Shown piece by piece: positions 43,782-52,899 of a DNA stretch of 64,000 nucleotides. This DNA is from Planctomycetota bacterium (GTDB lineage Bacteria; Planctomycetota; Planctomycetia; Gemmatales; HRBIN36). The DNA is taken from positions 100,336 through 164,335 of the forward strand of contig JACTMY010000008.1 of assembly GCA_014584395.1 (NCBI GenBank), read 5' to 3'. The translations under genes were made by a program, and so were the position numbers. The notes beneath the pieces are model-generated. The model worked only from the letters and a program-made list of their open reading frames with translations, did not search any database and was not told the origin of the DNA. Position 1 is the stretch's first letter. Each line of letters begins with the position of its first letter.

Positions 43782-44411
43782 TCAAGGGCTGAGTTTACTG
43801 AGCCAAGCCGGGTAGCTGGCCATGAAGCCGCCCTTGAGTTCAGGCGGCTGGCGCGCCGCCAGCTCGGCCGCCACCGCGCGCAGGTCATTCTCGATGGTGC
43901 CGGCCGCGCCGAACGCCTCGAAGCCGAGGGTCCACCAAATCTTCTGGTCGGCAAGGCTGACCTGGGTCAGTTCGACATTGCAACCGCGTGCCGGTAAAGG
44001 CTGCTTGTTAACCCGCTGCTCTTTGGCATCGAGCTGAATTTCCCTTGGGTGCGCCGCCGTGGTGTCGAACTTGCGGAGCCAGCGTTTCTTGTGGATCGCG
44101 ATCGTCGAACCGGGTTTGAGTTCCAAAGGCTTGGAGGTCCATTTGCCCCAGATTTCGATAGGCCCCACAAACGGCCCCGCCGCCAGACCGCCCCAGGCGA
44201 CGGCGACCAAGCCTTTCGCCTCGACACCCGCATTGCCGCCGCGGCGTTTGAGACCCAGCTCGACCTGGCCGGGGTCAACGAGGTATTCATCGATCCGGGG
44301 TTCCCCGCCCCCTGCAGGGCAGTAGGGCTCGTGGGCTTGAATGAACCAGTCTTCCAAGCCATCCGGGGGACTGTTGGGCCAGAACCACCGAGCTTCCGCG
44401 GAAATCAGCAT
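43782..44411 (-). CDS. Hypothetical protein, 209 aa
   Basis: The ATG at 44411 has GGAGA six bases upstream. The protein shows alternating beta strands, e.g. IDEYLVDPGQVELGLKRRGG and GLVAVAWGGLAAGPFVG, and charged turns that faintly recall CYTH-type triphosphate-binding barrels, but the ExExK signature is absent. No signal or membrane segment is present. I do not assign a function. Confidence 0.65.
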   Translation of the reverse strand: MLISAEARWFWPNSPPDGLEDWFIQAHEPYCPAGGGEPRIDEYLVDPGQVELGLKRRGGNAGVEAKGLVAVAWGGLAAGPFVGPIEIWGKWTSKPLELKPGSTIAIHKKRWLRKFDTTAAHPREIQLDAKEQRVNKQPLPARGCNVELTQVSLADQKIWWTLGFEAFGAAGTIENDLRAVAAELAARQPPELKGGFMASYPAWLSKLSP

Positions 44412-44506
44412 CAATTATCTCCGATGGAATAGGATGCGGCACCGCTCGGCCCGTTTGACGCAGAAAGGGTTTATCATGGTCAATCCTGGCCGCCGAACGA
44501 TGGCCT

Positions 44507-45106
44507 TCAGTTGCCGTTTGGCTGCGGAGCGAGCGGTCGCATTTGGAAAGGTTGTGCGCCATCGCCAACCCATTGCGGATAGAGTGCATCATACTCGCCA
44601 GACGAATTGGCTTTAAGCAAAGCGCGGACCCGGTCTCCCTCTTGGGGGAACTGCTTATGACCGAACATCCCTGCCATGGGGACGGACAGCAACGAAGCGA
44701 TCAAGGCCGCGGCGACCAGAACGACTGTCATCAACCACCGCACCACTCGGGATTCTATGGCGCGTTTGAGTCCGAAGAAACCGAGGAATGCCAGTCCCAG
44801 GATGACGATCAGCGACAACGGCACCCAGTCTTTGCACCAATAGCGAACGTAAATGGTTTGGCCTGGTTGCACACCTTGCCCCGACGCGGCTGCTTCCACG
44901 GCGATGGCCGCGCGATATTGCCGGAAAAGGTAAGAAGCTAAAACGTCGAAGCCCAAGGACGAGTGCACGTCCACGGTTTTGACCGTCCCGATCACCACAT
45001 GGGTGGCCTGCTCAGCCGTTTCAATCTTTTCGGCCCAAACAGCACCATGAAACATCAAGAGAGCCAGGATAACACCTGCTGCTCTCATCCCATCTTTTGT
45101 AGACAC
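44507..45106 (-). CDS. Exported/membrane protein with DUF3592-like layout
   Basis: A GTG at 45106 is chosen because GGAGGG lies six bases upstream. The 199-residue product has a signal peptide (MRAAGVILALLMFHGAVWA), an extracytoplasmic beta-rich domain ending in QTIYVRYWCKDWVP, then two membrane segments (LSLIVILGLAFLGFFGL and WLMTVVLVAAALIASLL). The short tail is probably extracytoplasmic. The pattern is like DUF3592 proteins, but the match is weak. Confidence 0.6.
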   Translation of the reverse strand: MSTKDGMRAAGVILALLMFHGAVWAEKIETAEQATHVVIGTVKTVDVHSSLGFDVLASYLFRQYRAAIAVEAAASGQGVQPGQTIYVRYWCKDWVPLSLIVILGLAFLGFFGLKRAIESRVVRWLMTVVLVAAALIASLLSVPMAGMFGHKQFPQEGDRVRALLKANSSGEYDALYPQWVGDGAQPFQMRPLAPQPNGN

Positions 45107-45700
45107 GAGTTTCCCTCCACCGCCGGCCTTGCTCGCTAGCCCAAGGTGAAACTCCATGGCGCATGAGCGCACGGTCCGACTCCTGCATAGACGAGTCTGG
45201 CCCGGCCATCGATTGCTTGCGCAGGCGCAAACCAGGCCAAGAGACGGGGATTTTGGCATGCCGCGAACTGAACCGAGACGCCGCTGGCTCGGCGGTCTAT
45301 TTCTGCTGTACGCTCGCCCACGTCTGTGTACTCGATCTCAGCACCGCATCAATCTTCTGGAAAAGGTCCTCCATGTCGTTGGGCGTTAGTTCGCTGTTGG
45401 CAGCTAAGAACTCCATACCGCGATCCAACAGCATTGCGGAGCGCATGAAGTTCCCACTGATCACCGTTAACCCCTGCACTTTAATTGGGGATGGCGGATC
45501 GTGCAAACAAATGCGATTGAGCCCCCGGTGACTCGCCGGGGGCACATGAGAGCGATGGGGGCTGGTCGCGGCCGGCGGGGTCGGGAAACCCGCGCCGAAC
45601 ACATGCCGAACGCGGGAATTGAAGTTGACACTTCCGCAAGGGATTGGTATCGCCAAGCGCTTTCGCCCTTGCGTCCCATGCACAGGAGTCGTTCGCGGCC
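45107..45700. other. Gene-poor stretch with short frame and two hairpins
   Basis: This stretch holds a possible short minus-strand frame (45297-45446) and two GC-rich hairpins. The first is perfect, 8 bp: GCCCCCGG (45521-45528) with CCGGGGGC (45536-45543). The second is imperfect: GGCGGGGT near 45574 with ACCCGCGCC near 45589. It looks like decayed or repeat-derived DNA between the divergent genes at 44507 and 45701. Confidence 0.45.
45297..45446 (-). CDS. Possible short gene or gene remnant, 49 aa
   Basis: The frame from ATG 45446 encodes a helical peptide, including MRSAMLLDRGMEFLAANSEL and TPNDMEDLFQKIDAVLRSS, that looks like real protein. It lacks a good ribosome-binding site, and the frame continues upstream without protein-like content. 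The local GC content is lower than nearby genes. It may be the 3' end of a decayed gene. Confidence 0.3.
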   Translation of the reverse strand: MRSAMLLDRGMEFLAANSELTPNDMEDLFQKIDAVLRSSTQTWASVQQK

Positions 45701-46327
45701 ATGGGGGGAGTGGATTTTCACATCCAGTTGGCTGGTTCCGCCATGGAGGCGCTGCTGGTGGCCGTGGGGGCCGTCGCCGCCTGGACGCTGAGCTATTGGG
45801 GCGGCTGGCTGGGCCGCCGGTGGTTTCCGCCGCCGAGCCTGATGGTCTATTTTTCTCCCCGGGGCGGCTGCTCGAAGGCGATCGTCGCCGAGATCGAAGC
45901 CGCGCGGCGGGAGATCCTGGTGCTCGCCTATTCCTTCACCTACGACCCCATCGTCGACGCCCTGGTTGCCGCCCATAAACGCAAGGTGAAGGTGAAAATC
46001 ATCCTCGACAAGGAAAACGAAGCCGCCACCTATTCCGACATGGTGCGGATCATGAATTTCGGCGTGCCGACGCTGATCGATTCGAGCCACGCCATCGCCC
46101 ACAACAAGGTCATCATCATCGACCGCAAAGTGGTCGTCACCGGCTCCTACAATTTCACGCAGCAGGCCGAGATGAACAACGCCGAGAATCTGCTGGTGAT
46201 CAAGCACAATCCCCCCGTGGTCAACCGCTACGTGCGCAATTTCGAAGAGCATGAAAACCACAGCCGCGTGCCGCAGCCGCGCCCGGAATCGGGGACGACG
46301 GACAAGGGCAAGCGCCTGGCGGCGTGA
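45701..46327 (+). CDS. Membrane-anchored phospholipase D-like protein, single HKD
   Basis: The 208-residue protein has an N-terminal anchor (AMEALLVAVGAVAAWTLSYW) and one PLD-like domain. It contains IEAARREILVLAYSFTYDPI, the HKD motif IAHNKVIIIDRKVVVTGSYN (HxKx4D), and FTQQAEMNNAENLLVI. One HKD per chain is typical of Nuc-type nucleases, which dimerise. The substrate could be DNA, RNA or phospholipid. AGGAG lies about 13 bases before the ATG at 45701, wider than usual. Confidence 0.88.
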   Translation: MGGVDFHIQLAGSAMEALLVAVGAVAAWTLSYWGGWLGRRWFPPPSLMVYFSPRGGCSKAIVAEIEAARREILVLAYSFTYDPIVDALVAAHKRKVKVKIILDKENEAATYSDMVRIMNFGVPTLIDSSHAIAHNKVIIIDRKVVVTGSYNFTQQAEMNNAENLLVIKHNPPVVNRYVRNFEEHENHSRVPQPRPESGTTDKGKRLAA

Positions 46328-46480
46328 GGGCCGCGCGGGACGGGTCAAACTTTTCAAACAGAGCGGCCGCGAGCGAACCGCAGAGGCGCTGCCCCTGGTT
46401 CCACGTCGCGGCCCGCGGATCGTTGGTTCGGCGCCGCTCCCGGCGCTCAGCGCCAGATGCGGCCGTGACCGCCCTCCTGC

Positions 46481-46774
46481 TTACTGGACGGGCTTGAACG
46501 GCGTCGGCTGAACGAATTTCTCCTCCGGTCCCTTCTTGTTCGGGTCCGTGACCTTTTGCGGCGCCGTCAGAATCGGCTCATCGACCGACGGCGGCGCCAT
46601 CGACCCGCCCATCATCCCTGGCCCCATGCAATCGCAATCCATCATCGACGCATCCACGTTGTTCGACCGGCCCAGCAACCGTCCAAACCAGGACGGCTGA
46701 CACGGGTCGCTCTTGCATCCCGCCAAACCCACCAGGCCGAGCACGATCAGCCCGGCCCACGTTAAACGTCTCAT
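46481..46774 (-). CDS. Small lipoprotein, Met/Pro-rich
   Basis: The 97-residue protein has a lipoprotein signal MRRLTWAGLIVLGLVGLAGC with lipobox LAGC. The mature part contains DCDCMGPGMMGGSMAPP, a Cys/Met-rich stretch that could bind copper or another soft metal, and then a disordered Pro/Lys tail. AAGGGG lies before the ATG at 46774. The metal-binding idea is inference. Confidence 0.7.
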   Translation of the reverse strand: MRRLTWAGLIVLGLVGLAGCKSDPCQPSWFGRLLGRSNNVDASMMDCDCMGPGMMGGSMAPPSVDEPILTAPQKVTDPNKKGPEEKFVQPTPFKPVQ

Positions 46775-47160
46775 CGAAGCATCCCCTTTTACAGCCACCA
46801 CGCCCAACCGCCGGCGCTTCGGCCTTGCCTGGCCTTCTCGCGGCGAAAGTCATTCCAGCCCGCCGGAAGCCGTCGTGGTTTGGATTTTTCCCCTAGGGAA
46901 TCATGAAGCATGAAGCGGGGGAGTCAAACCGCGGCGGCCGCTTCCCCGCGCTTCGCCGCGGCCCGCGGCTGCTACAGGCTTCATGAACGGCACAGTTTAC
47001 GGCGCAAGCCAGGTCGGATTGGCGCGAGCCGCCAGGGGGGATGTTCAGGGAATCCGGGTGGAAAAGGCTTGTTATTTACAAGGGTGGAACACGACCATTT
47101 GCTGAATCTCCAGCCTGGAATTGATCCGCAAAGTCGTCGATGGCATCGACCGGGACCTGA

Positions 47161-48477
47161 TCACTTCGGCGCTGCCATGAGTGTGGAGGTCGCGTTCCAG
47201 CGCCGGCGCCAGGCGATCCAACCGCCGGCCGCGAGGCTCAAGCCCAGGGCCAGGCTGCCCGGCTCGGGAATGGCCGTCACTTGCAGAATGAACAAGCCGT
47301 TCTGCCGATCCGCGGCGATGACGATGTCGTCGAAGAAGGGATAATTGCCCCACTGGCCGTTGAAGGAGCGGGCGTCGTCGGCGGGATAGGTGTCGAAAAA
47401 AGCGACTTCGGTCAACTCCAGGTTCGACAGGTCGCCGATCCGCAGCACGCGCAGTCCGACGGTGTAATTGGACTGATAGACGAAGCCATCCTTGATGAAC
47501 AAGTTGTGGTCGATGGCGTCGGTGTCATGCTGGTGGAAGCCGAGGTAGATCGGATTATCCAGGTCGGCCATGTCCCAGATGTGGGTGCGCGTCTTCTGGT
47601 TGAATTGCGACTCATCCAGTTCATCGTTTTGGATGAAGTAGCGATGATCCTCGGTGAGCCAGCCCTGATGGACGTAGCGGACCCCGGAGTAGCCCTTGCG
47701 GGCCAGTTGCACGGGCGCAGCTTTATTGGTGAAGTCGACGATGGTGACGGTGTCCTCATTGCTGCAAAAGGCGATTTCCTTGCCGAAATGCTGGGCATCG
47801 GGGCCGTGGTAGGTGACGACTTGGAGGTCGTGGGTATAGCCGTCGCCAGCATAGCCGCCGACCAGAACGGGGTTGGTGGGTTGGCTGAGATTGAGGACGT
47901 GGGGGCCGCCGGAGAAGGTGTTCGAGCCGACGAGATAAGCGAAGCCGGTCGCTTCGTTGATGGCGATGTTGTGGACGTTGTTGACGCCGGTGTAGCGGGC
48001 GTCGTGGCTGAACGTTTGCGGGGTGGTCACGCCGCGAAGCCGGGTCAAGTCGAAGATTTGCATGCCATGGGCGCCATTGCCGTCGGAGACGACATAGGCG
48101 TGATTGGCATAGGTGCGCATTTCCCGCCAGGCGCTCGTCCCCGTGGCGCTCGGCATATGGCCCAGATAGATCGGGTTCGCGGGATCGGAGATATCGACGA
48201 AGGCGGTGGCGTCGGAACGGCCGACGATGGCGTAGTTTTTGCGCGTGAGGGGGTCGGTCCAGCCCCAGATGTCGCTGAGCAGGATGCCGGCGCCGCCGCC
48301 CAATTGCTCAATGGAAAGATGGCCGAGGAGATTCACGCCCGAGGAAGTGAAGGGACCGCCGCCGCTGCCGCCGCCGCCTCCTCCTCCCTTGTCGCCGCCG
48401 CCATGATCGTCATGGCCCAAGGCCGTGCGGGGGAGGGCAAGGAGCAACGTCAACAGCAAGGCATGGCGGCCTGACAT
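47161..48477 (-). CDS. LVIVD-repeat protein with PEP-CTERM anchor
   Basis: The 438-residue protein has a signal peptide and a Gly-rich linker near residue 30. A seven-bladed LVIVD-type propeller follows, with repeats of the kind FVDISDPANPIYLGHM, IFDLTRLRGV and VVTYHGPDAQHFGKEIAFCS, of the choice-of-anchor B type. It ends in a PEP-CTERM signal: IPEPGSLALGLSLAAGGWIA followed by RRR. PEP-CTERM tails are processed by exosortases in bacteria that make extracellular matrix. No exosortase gene is in the window. Confidence 0.88.
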   Translation of the reverse strand: MSGRHALLLTLLLALPRTALGHDDHGGGDKGGGGGGGSGGGPFTSSGVNLLGHLSIEQLGGGAGILLSDIWGWTDPLTRKNYAIVGRSDATAFVDISDPANPIYLGHMPSATGTSAWREMRTYANHAYVVSDGNGAHGMQIFDLTRLRGVTTPQTFSHDARYTGVNNVHNIAINEATGFAYLVGSNTFSGGPHVLNLSQPTNPVLVGGYAGDGYTHDLQVVTYHGPDAQHFGKEIAFCSNEDTVTIVDFTNKAAPVQLARKGYSGVRYVHQGWLTEDHRYFIQNDELDESQFNQKTRTHIWDMADLDNPIYLGFHQHDTDAIDHNLFIKDGFVYQSNYTVGLRVLRIGDLSNLELTEVAFFDTYPADDARSFNGQWGNYPFFDDIVIAADRQNGLFILQVTAIPEPGSLALGLSLAAGGWIAWRRRWNATSTLMAAPK

Positions 48478-48642
48478 GGCGATCGACCCTGGATGGAATA
48501 CGACGTGTGATGCAACAACAACAGTCACACAAGCCGTTGGCCAGCGTAGCAGCGCGTCAGGCACGGGTCAAACAAATATCTTGTCCCCGGGCGTTGATGA
48601 TCAGAAATACGGGAGGTGTTTCGTCGAGCCGCCGACCCGCGC

Positions 48643-49254
48643 TTAATCGTTGACGTAGGGATCAAGCGTTTCGCGGATTTGATTGCGGGCCCGATAGAGC
48701 AGGCTCTTGGCGGCGACGGGGGAGAGATGCAGCCGGTCGGCGATCTCCTCGTAGGAACGATCCTCGTACTGCTGCAGGAACAGGGCATGCCGCTGGCGGT
48801 CTTGCAGTTGCCGCAGCGCCATGCGGACCAGGGAGCGCAGTTCGCCGCGCTCCAGCGAGCCGGACGGAGCCTCGGAGCGTTCATCCTCGATGGGCGCCGC
48901 GGCCTGGTGGGCGGCGTCATAGGCCGACAGGGACAGCGTGGGCCGGCGGCGGCGCTCGCGGAGGGCGTTGCGGGCCACGTTGCGGAGGATGTGGTACAGG
49001 TAGGTAATGAACTTGGCCGAGGGGCGATACTTCTGGCGATGGCGATAGACGCGGAGAAAGACCTCTTGGGCGAGATCCTCGATGTCCAGCGGATCGCCGA
49101 TGATGATTCGCAGCTGCTGTTTTACTTTATCTTCATAGCGATGCACGAGCGTTTCAAAAGCGCGGGTGTCGTTGTGGGCTTGCACGCGGAGCATGAGGGC
49201 CACGTCGGGGTCCGTCTTGGCGTAGGCGCGTTTCACGGCGGGAGGGGAGATCAT
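48643..49254 (-). CDS. ECF sigma factor in a two-component operon
   Basis: The 203-residue protein has sigma region 2 (FETLVHRYEDKVKQQLR, DIEDLAQEVFLRVYRHRQ, KFITYLYHILRNVARNALRE) and region 4 (YEEIADRLHLSPVAAKSLLY helix-turn-helix). It starts only 9 bases after the histidine kinase stop and so is probably co-transcribed with the response regulator and kinase. No anti-sigma factor gene is adjacent, which suggests that control comes through the two-component system. Confidence 0.9.
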   Translation of the reverse strand: MISPPAVKRAYAKTDPDVALMLRVQAHNDTRAFETLVHRYEDKVKQQLRIIIGDPLDIEDLAQEVFLRVYRHRQKYRPSAKFITYLYHILRNVARNALRERRRRPTLSLSAYDAAHQAAAPIEDERSEAPSGSLERGELRSLVRMALRQLQDRQRHALFLQQYEDRSYEEIADRLHLSPVAAKSLLYRARNQIRETLDPYVND

Positions 49255-49263
49255 CCTAGAACC

Positions 49264-51075
49264 TCACGAAGGAGATAGGGCAGCCAGTTCGGGCATTTCC
49301 ACCAAGGGCAAGGTCACGCGGAAGGTGCTGCCTTGCCCTTCCTCGCTCAGGACTTCGATGCCGCCGCCCAGCAGCTTGAGATACCCTTTCACGATCGACA
49401 GGCCCAATCCGGCATGGACTTCGTTGGCATGTCGCGAGGGGTCGCCCCGATAGAAGCGCTCGAAGAGGTGCTTCGTTTTCTCGGAGCTGATGCCGATGCC
49501 GTTGTCGGCGACTTCGATGACCGCCTGTCGGCCTTGCGCCTTGACGCGCAGATCGATGCGGCCTTTGTCCCGGTTGTACTGCACGGCGTTGTGGAGCAGG
49601 TTGATGATCACCTCGCGGAGCTTGTTGGCGTCGCTCTCGACGAGCACGCCGTGGCTCAGGTGCGCGTGGACGTCGAGAGATCGTTCCTCGGCCAGGGGCC
49701 GGATCATGTCGATGCAGCTTTCGGCCAATTCGCCCACATCGATCAGCTCCGGCTGCACTTGATCCACGCCGGCATCGAGGCGGGCCAGGACGAGCAGCCG
49801 CTGCACCAGGTGATGCAAATGGTCGCCGATCTCGGCGCAGGTGCGCAAAGTCTGCCGATATTCCTCCGACTCGCGCGGCTTGCGCAGGCACACCTGGAGG
49901 GTGGTGACCAGCGAGGCGATCGGCGTCCGCAGTTCGTGCGAAATATCGGCGACGGCTTGCTTCTCATGGACGAAGGCTTGTTCCAGGGAGCTGAGCGTTT
50001 CCTTGAGCTTGTCGACGATGGGCCGGATTTCCTGGGGCAGCTTGTGCTCATCGATATCCAGCTTGAAGTTCTTTTCCGAGACGCGGCTGACGGCGTCGCG
50101 CAGCCGGGTCAGCGGCAGAAAACCCCAATGCGCCAGCCACATGATGCCCACGCCCAACATGCCGAAGGTCAACAAGCTGATCATGATCAGCCGATTGCGC
50201 AGATTGATGAGCACGACTTGCGTCTTGGCTTTGACGTTTTCGACGTCGTGATCGAACTCGCTTTGGAGTTGCTGCAATTCCGTGAGCAGGCGATCCGTTT
50301 GCCGGCCGTAGACGATGTACAGAATGGGATAGGTGTCGGAAAAAGGGGCCATGGCGGGCCGCATCGTCCGTCCGCCGCGGCCGCCTCCCATGGACTGGAA
50401 GCCCGGCGGCGCGTTGAGGTTGTTCTGCGGCCGGGGTATGCTGGGCTGGATGATGAAGCCGGGCACCGTCGTTTTGTAAACCACATAGCGAATGTGTTGC
50501 CCCTGGGGCGACGTTTCATCCTCGATGTCCCATTCGAAAACATTGAGGTGGCTCAGCTCGTGAGCGGGATACTGCAAGGTGAACCCCTCGAGGGTGGGCG
50601 ACTTCTGCACCACGACGCCGCGGCGATTGTGGACCTGGCAAAATTCGATTTCATGGCTGTCGGAGGTCAGGGGCAACAGCTCGTCCGCCACCTGGATGGA
50701 ACTGATGCGGCCCAGCCAATCGGCGAGCCGATGGCCGGGCATTTGCATAAGCAGCGGCAGCGGACTCTGCAGACCCGACCAGGGGTTGGCGGCGATGGCC
50801 ATGGCGAAGTGGTGGTGATTTTGCAGCGGCATGCCGGTGAGCAATTTGGCTCGGCTGGCCACTTTTTGCGCCTTGCGAACGAGGTCGTCATCGAAGCGCA
50901 CCCGCAGCGTGTCGGCGCGCTGATCGTGCCGCTCCTTGAGCAACTGGATCGTTTCCATGTCTTGTTGCAGCAGCGTGTCGGCGGTGAGATGGTAGACGTA
51001 GATGGAAACGCCGCCGAGCACCAGCGCCGCCAGGGCCAGGAAACAGACCAGCAAGTTGCCTTGGATGGATTTCAT
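49264..51075 (-). CDS. Sensor histidine kinase
   Basis: The 603-residue membrane kinase has an N-terminal membrane segment (LLVCFLALAALVLGGVSIYV), a periplasmic sensor of about 260 residues, a second membrane segment (MISLLTFGMLGVGIMWLAHW), a HAMP linker and a HisKA domain (ADISHELRTPIASLV). The ATPase has an N box (NLLHNAVQYN), G1 (DNGIGIS) and G2 (GLGLSIV). The sensor contains MGGGRGGRT, a Gly/Arg-rich loop. Its start overlaps the response regulator stop by four bases. Confidence 0.93.
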   Translation of the reverse strand: MKSIQGNLLVCFLALAALVLGGVSIYVYHLTADTLLQQDMETIQLLKERHDQRADTLRVRFDDDLVRKAQKVASRAKLLTGMPLQNHHHFAMAIAANPWSGLQSPLPLLMQMPGHRLADWLGRISSIQVADELLPLTSDSHEIEFCQVHNRRGVVVQKSPTLEGFTLQYPAHELSHLNVFEWDIEDETSPQGQHIRYVVYKTTVPGFIIQPSIPRPQNNLNAPPGFQSMGGGRGGRTMRPAMAPFSDTYPILYIVYGRQTDRLLTELQQLQSEFDHDVENVKAKTQVVLINLRNRLIMISLLTFGMLGVGIMWLAHWGFLPLTRLRDAVSRVSEKNFKLDIDEHKLPQEIRPIVDKLKETLSSLEQAFVHEKQAVADISHELRTPIASLVTTLQVCLRKPRESEEYRQTLRTCAEIGDHLHHLVQRLLVLARLDAGVDQVQPELIDVGELAESCIDMIRPLAEERSLDVHAHLSHGVLVESDANKLREVIINLLHNAVQYNRDKGRIDLRVKAQGRQAVIEVADNGIGISSEKTKHLFERFYRGDPSRHANEVHAGLGLSIVKGYLKLLGGGIEVLSEEGQGSTFRVTLPLVEMPELAALSPS

Positions 51076-51845
51076 ATCGTGGAGCCTTCATCGACGTCGT
51101 CTTCCCCGCGGAGCAAGTACCCCTCGCCCCAACGAGTCAACAATAGAGCCTTCTCGTGCCCCTTGTCAATTTTGTTTCGGAGATAGCGGATGTAGACGTC
51201 GACGACGTTGGAGGTGTTTTCGTCCTCTTCGTCGTACAGATGCTCCCAGATCATGGGCCGGGTGACGACGCGGCCGCGATGAAACGCCAGGAATTCGAGC
51301 AAGGCGTACTCCCGGGGGGTCAGGCGAATGGTCTGCCCGTTGCGCTTCACGATGCGGGCGGCAGTGTTGATTTCCAGATCGTGGATGCGGATGATGGGGT
51401 CCTTGACGTGGTGGCCGCGCCGCACCAGAGCACGGAGGCGGGCCAACAATTCGTCTAATTCGAAGGGTTTGGTAAGATAATCATCCGCTCCCAGGTCGAG
51501 GCCGCGGATTTTGTCCTGCAGGCTGTCCTTGGCGGTAAGCACGAGCACGTGGGTCTTGATGCCGTCGCGCCGCCATTGCTGCAACAAGGACAGGCCATCG
51601 ATCTTGGGCAACATCAGATCGAGGATGATGACGTCATAGGAGGTGGTGGCGGTGCGGGCCTTGAAATTCCCCTCCTCGCCGTCATGGGCCACGTCCACGG
51701 CGTAGCCTTCCTCGACCAACCCTTGTTTTAGCGCTCGCGCCAAGGGAATGTGGTCCTCAATGAGTAGTACGCGCATCGTTTGGATTCCTGTTACGGGGCC
51801 AGAGGACAAGACGGGCTCATTCAAGTCGTTGTTGTTCAGAAGCAT
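51072..51845 (-). CDS. OmpR-family response regulator
   Basis: The 257-residue protein has a receiver domain: acidic pair LLIEDHIPLARALKQGL, phospho-acceptor Asp in IILDLMLPKIDGLS, Thr in VLTAKD, Lys in TKPFELDEL. A winged-helix domain follows (LTPREYALLEFLAFHRGR, VVDVYIRYLRNKID). I used ATG 51845, which has AAGGAGG four bases upstream. ATG 51776 starts the canonical MRVLLIEDH but has a weaker site. Three direct repeats upstream may be its own binding sites. Confidence 0.93.
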   Translation of the reverse strand: MLLNNNDLNEPVLSSGPVTGIQTMRVLLIEDHIPLARALKQGLVEEGYAVDVAHDGEEGNFKARTATTSYDVIILDLMLPKIDGLSLLQQWRRDGIKTHVLVLTAKDSLQDKIRGLDLGADDYLTKPFELDELLARLRALVRRGHHVKDPIIRIHDLEINTAARIVKRNGQTIRLTPREYALLEFLAFHRGRVVTRPMIWEHLYDEEDENTSNVVDVYIRYLRNKIDKGHEKALLLTRWGEGYLLRGEDDVDEGSTI

Positions 51846-51892
51846 GAAGCCTCCTTGGTGAAGGGCTTAGTGTCTTCATCATACTTCATCTT

Positions 51893-51922
51893 CATGAGAA
51901 TGACATGAGAATTCATGAGAAT
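51893..51922. promoter_or_regulatory. Three phased direct repeats upstream of the response regulator
   Basis: CATGAGAAT occurs exactly three times, at 51893-51901, 51904-51912 and 51914-51922, so spacing is 11 and 10 bases, one helical turn. A fourth related TATGAGAG follows at 51945. OmpR-type regulators bind head-to-tail direct repeats of this kind. The site lies between the response regulator operon (minus) and nadC (plus). Confidence 0.6.
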
Positions 51923-52026
51923 ATTAGAACCGATGTAGAGCTTTTATGAGAGCGACGAAGTCGATCCTCGGATTTTGTCGCAAAGCTCTCTTGTGATTCA
52001 ACTTAATCCTATCGGAGTGTGTCTCG

Positions 52027-52899
52027 ATGAGCTGGTCCAAGGTGGAAGAACACGCGGCCCTAGCCTTAATCGACCTGGCCCTGCAGGAAGATCTCGAAGA
52101 GGCAGGCGACCTCACCTCGCTGGCCGTCCTTCCCGAGGGGGAGCAAGGTTCGGCCTTTCTGGTGGCGCGAGCGGCGGGGGTGCTGGCGGGGCTGCCCATC
52201 GTGGAATTGGTCTATCGCCGACTGCACACCCGCGTGGCCGTGCAATGCTTTTCCAAGGATGGCCAGACCATCGAACCGGGGCAGCGCCTGGTGCGGGTAT
52301 CGGGGCCGCTGCACACGCTGCTCGCCGCCGAGCGGACCATCTTGAATTTCCTCCAGCGGCTCAGCGGCGTGGCGACCCAAACGAGCCGCTATGCCGCCAA
52401 GCTGGAAGGGCTTGCCTGCCAGTTGCTCGACACGCGCAAGACCACCCCCGGATGGCGGCGGCTGGAAAAGTATGCCGTCCGCTGCGGCGGCGGGCACAAC
52501 CATCGCATGGGGCTGTTCGACGGCATCATGATCAAAGACAACCACCTGGCCGCATTGGGCAAGGGGCCGGGCGTGATTCAGCAAGCCATCGAGGCGGCCC
52601 GCGCTGCCCATCAGAAAAATCTGCCCCTGGAGGTCGAGGTGGAGACGCTCGTGCAGTTGGAGGAAGCCCTGCGCGCCGACCCCGACGTCATCCTCCTCGA
52701 CAACATGGACGTGGGCATGCTGCGGGCCGCCGTGCAGCGCCGCGATGACCTGCAGCCCCAGGTTAAACTCGAAGCCTCCGGCGGCATCACCCTCGCCAAT
52801 TTGCGCGACGTCGCCGAGACCGGCGTCGATTTCGTCAGCATCGGCGCGCTCACCCATTCCGCGCCGGCTTTGGACCTGGCCATGGATTACGAAACATGA
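52027..52899 (+). CDS. nadC: Nicotinate-nucleotide pyrophosphorylase (quinolinate phosphoribosyltransferase)
   Basis: The 290-residue enzyme converts quinolinate and PRPP to nicotinate mononucleotide in de novo NAD synthesis. Conserved parts are LNFLQRLSGVATQTSRYA, DTRKTTPGWRRLEKYAVRCG, GGHNHRMGLFDGIMIKDNH and VKLEASGGITLANL. It overlaps birA by four bases (ATGA), so the two form an operon. Confidence 0.96.
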   Translation: MSWSKVEEHAALALIDLALQEDLEEAGDLTSLAVLPEGEQGSAFLVARAAGVLAGLPIVELVYRRLHTRVAVQCFSKDGQTIEPGQRLVRVSGPLHTLLAAERTILNFLQRLSGVATQTSRYAAKLEGLACQLLDTRKTTPGWRRLEKYAVRCGGGHNHRMGLFDGIMIKDNHLAALGKGPGVIQQAIEAARAAHQKNLPLEVEVETLVQLEEALRADPDVILLDNMDVGMLRAAVQRRDDLQPQVKLEASGGITLANLRDVAETGVDFVSIGALTHSAPALDLAMDYET

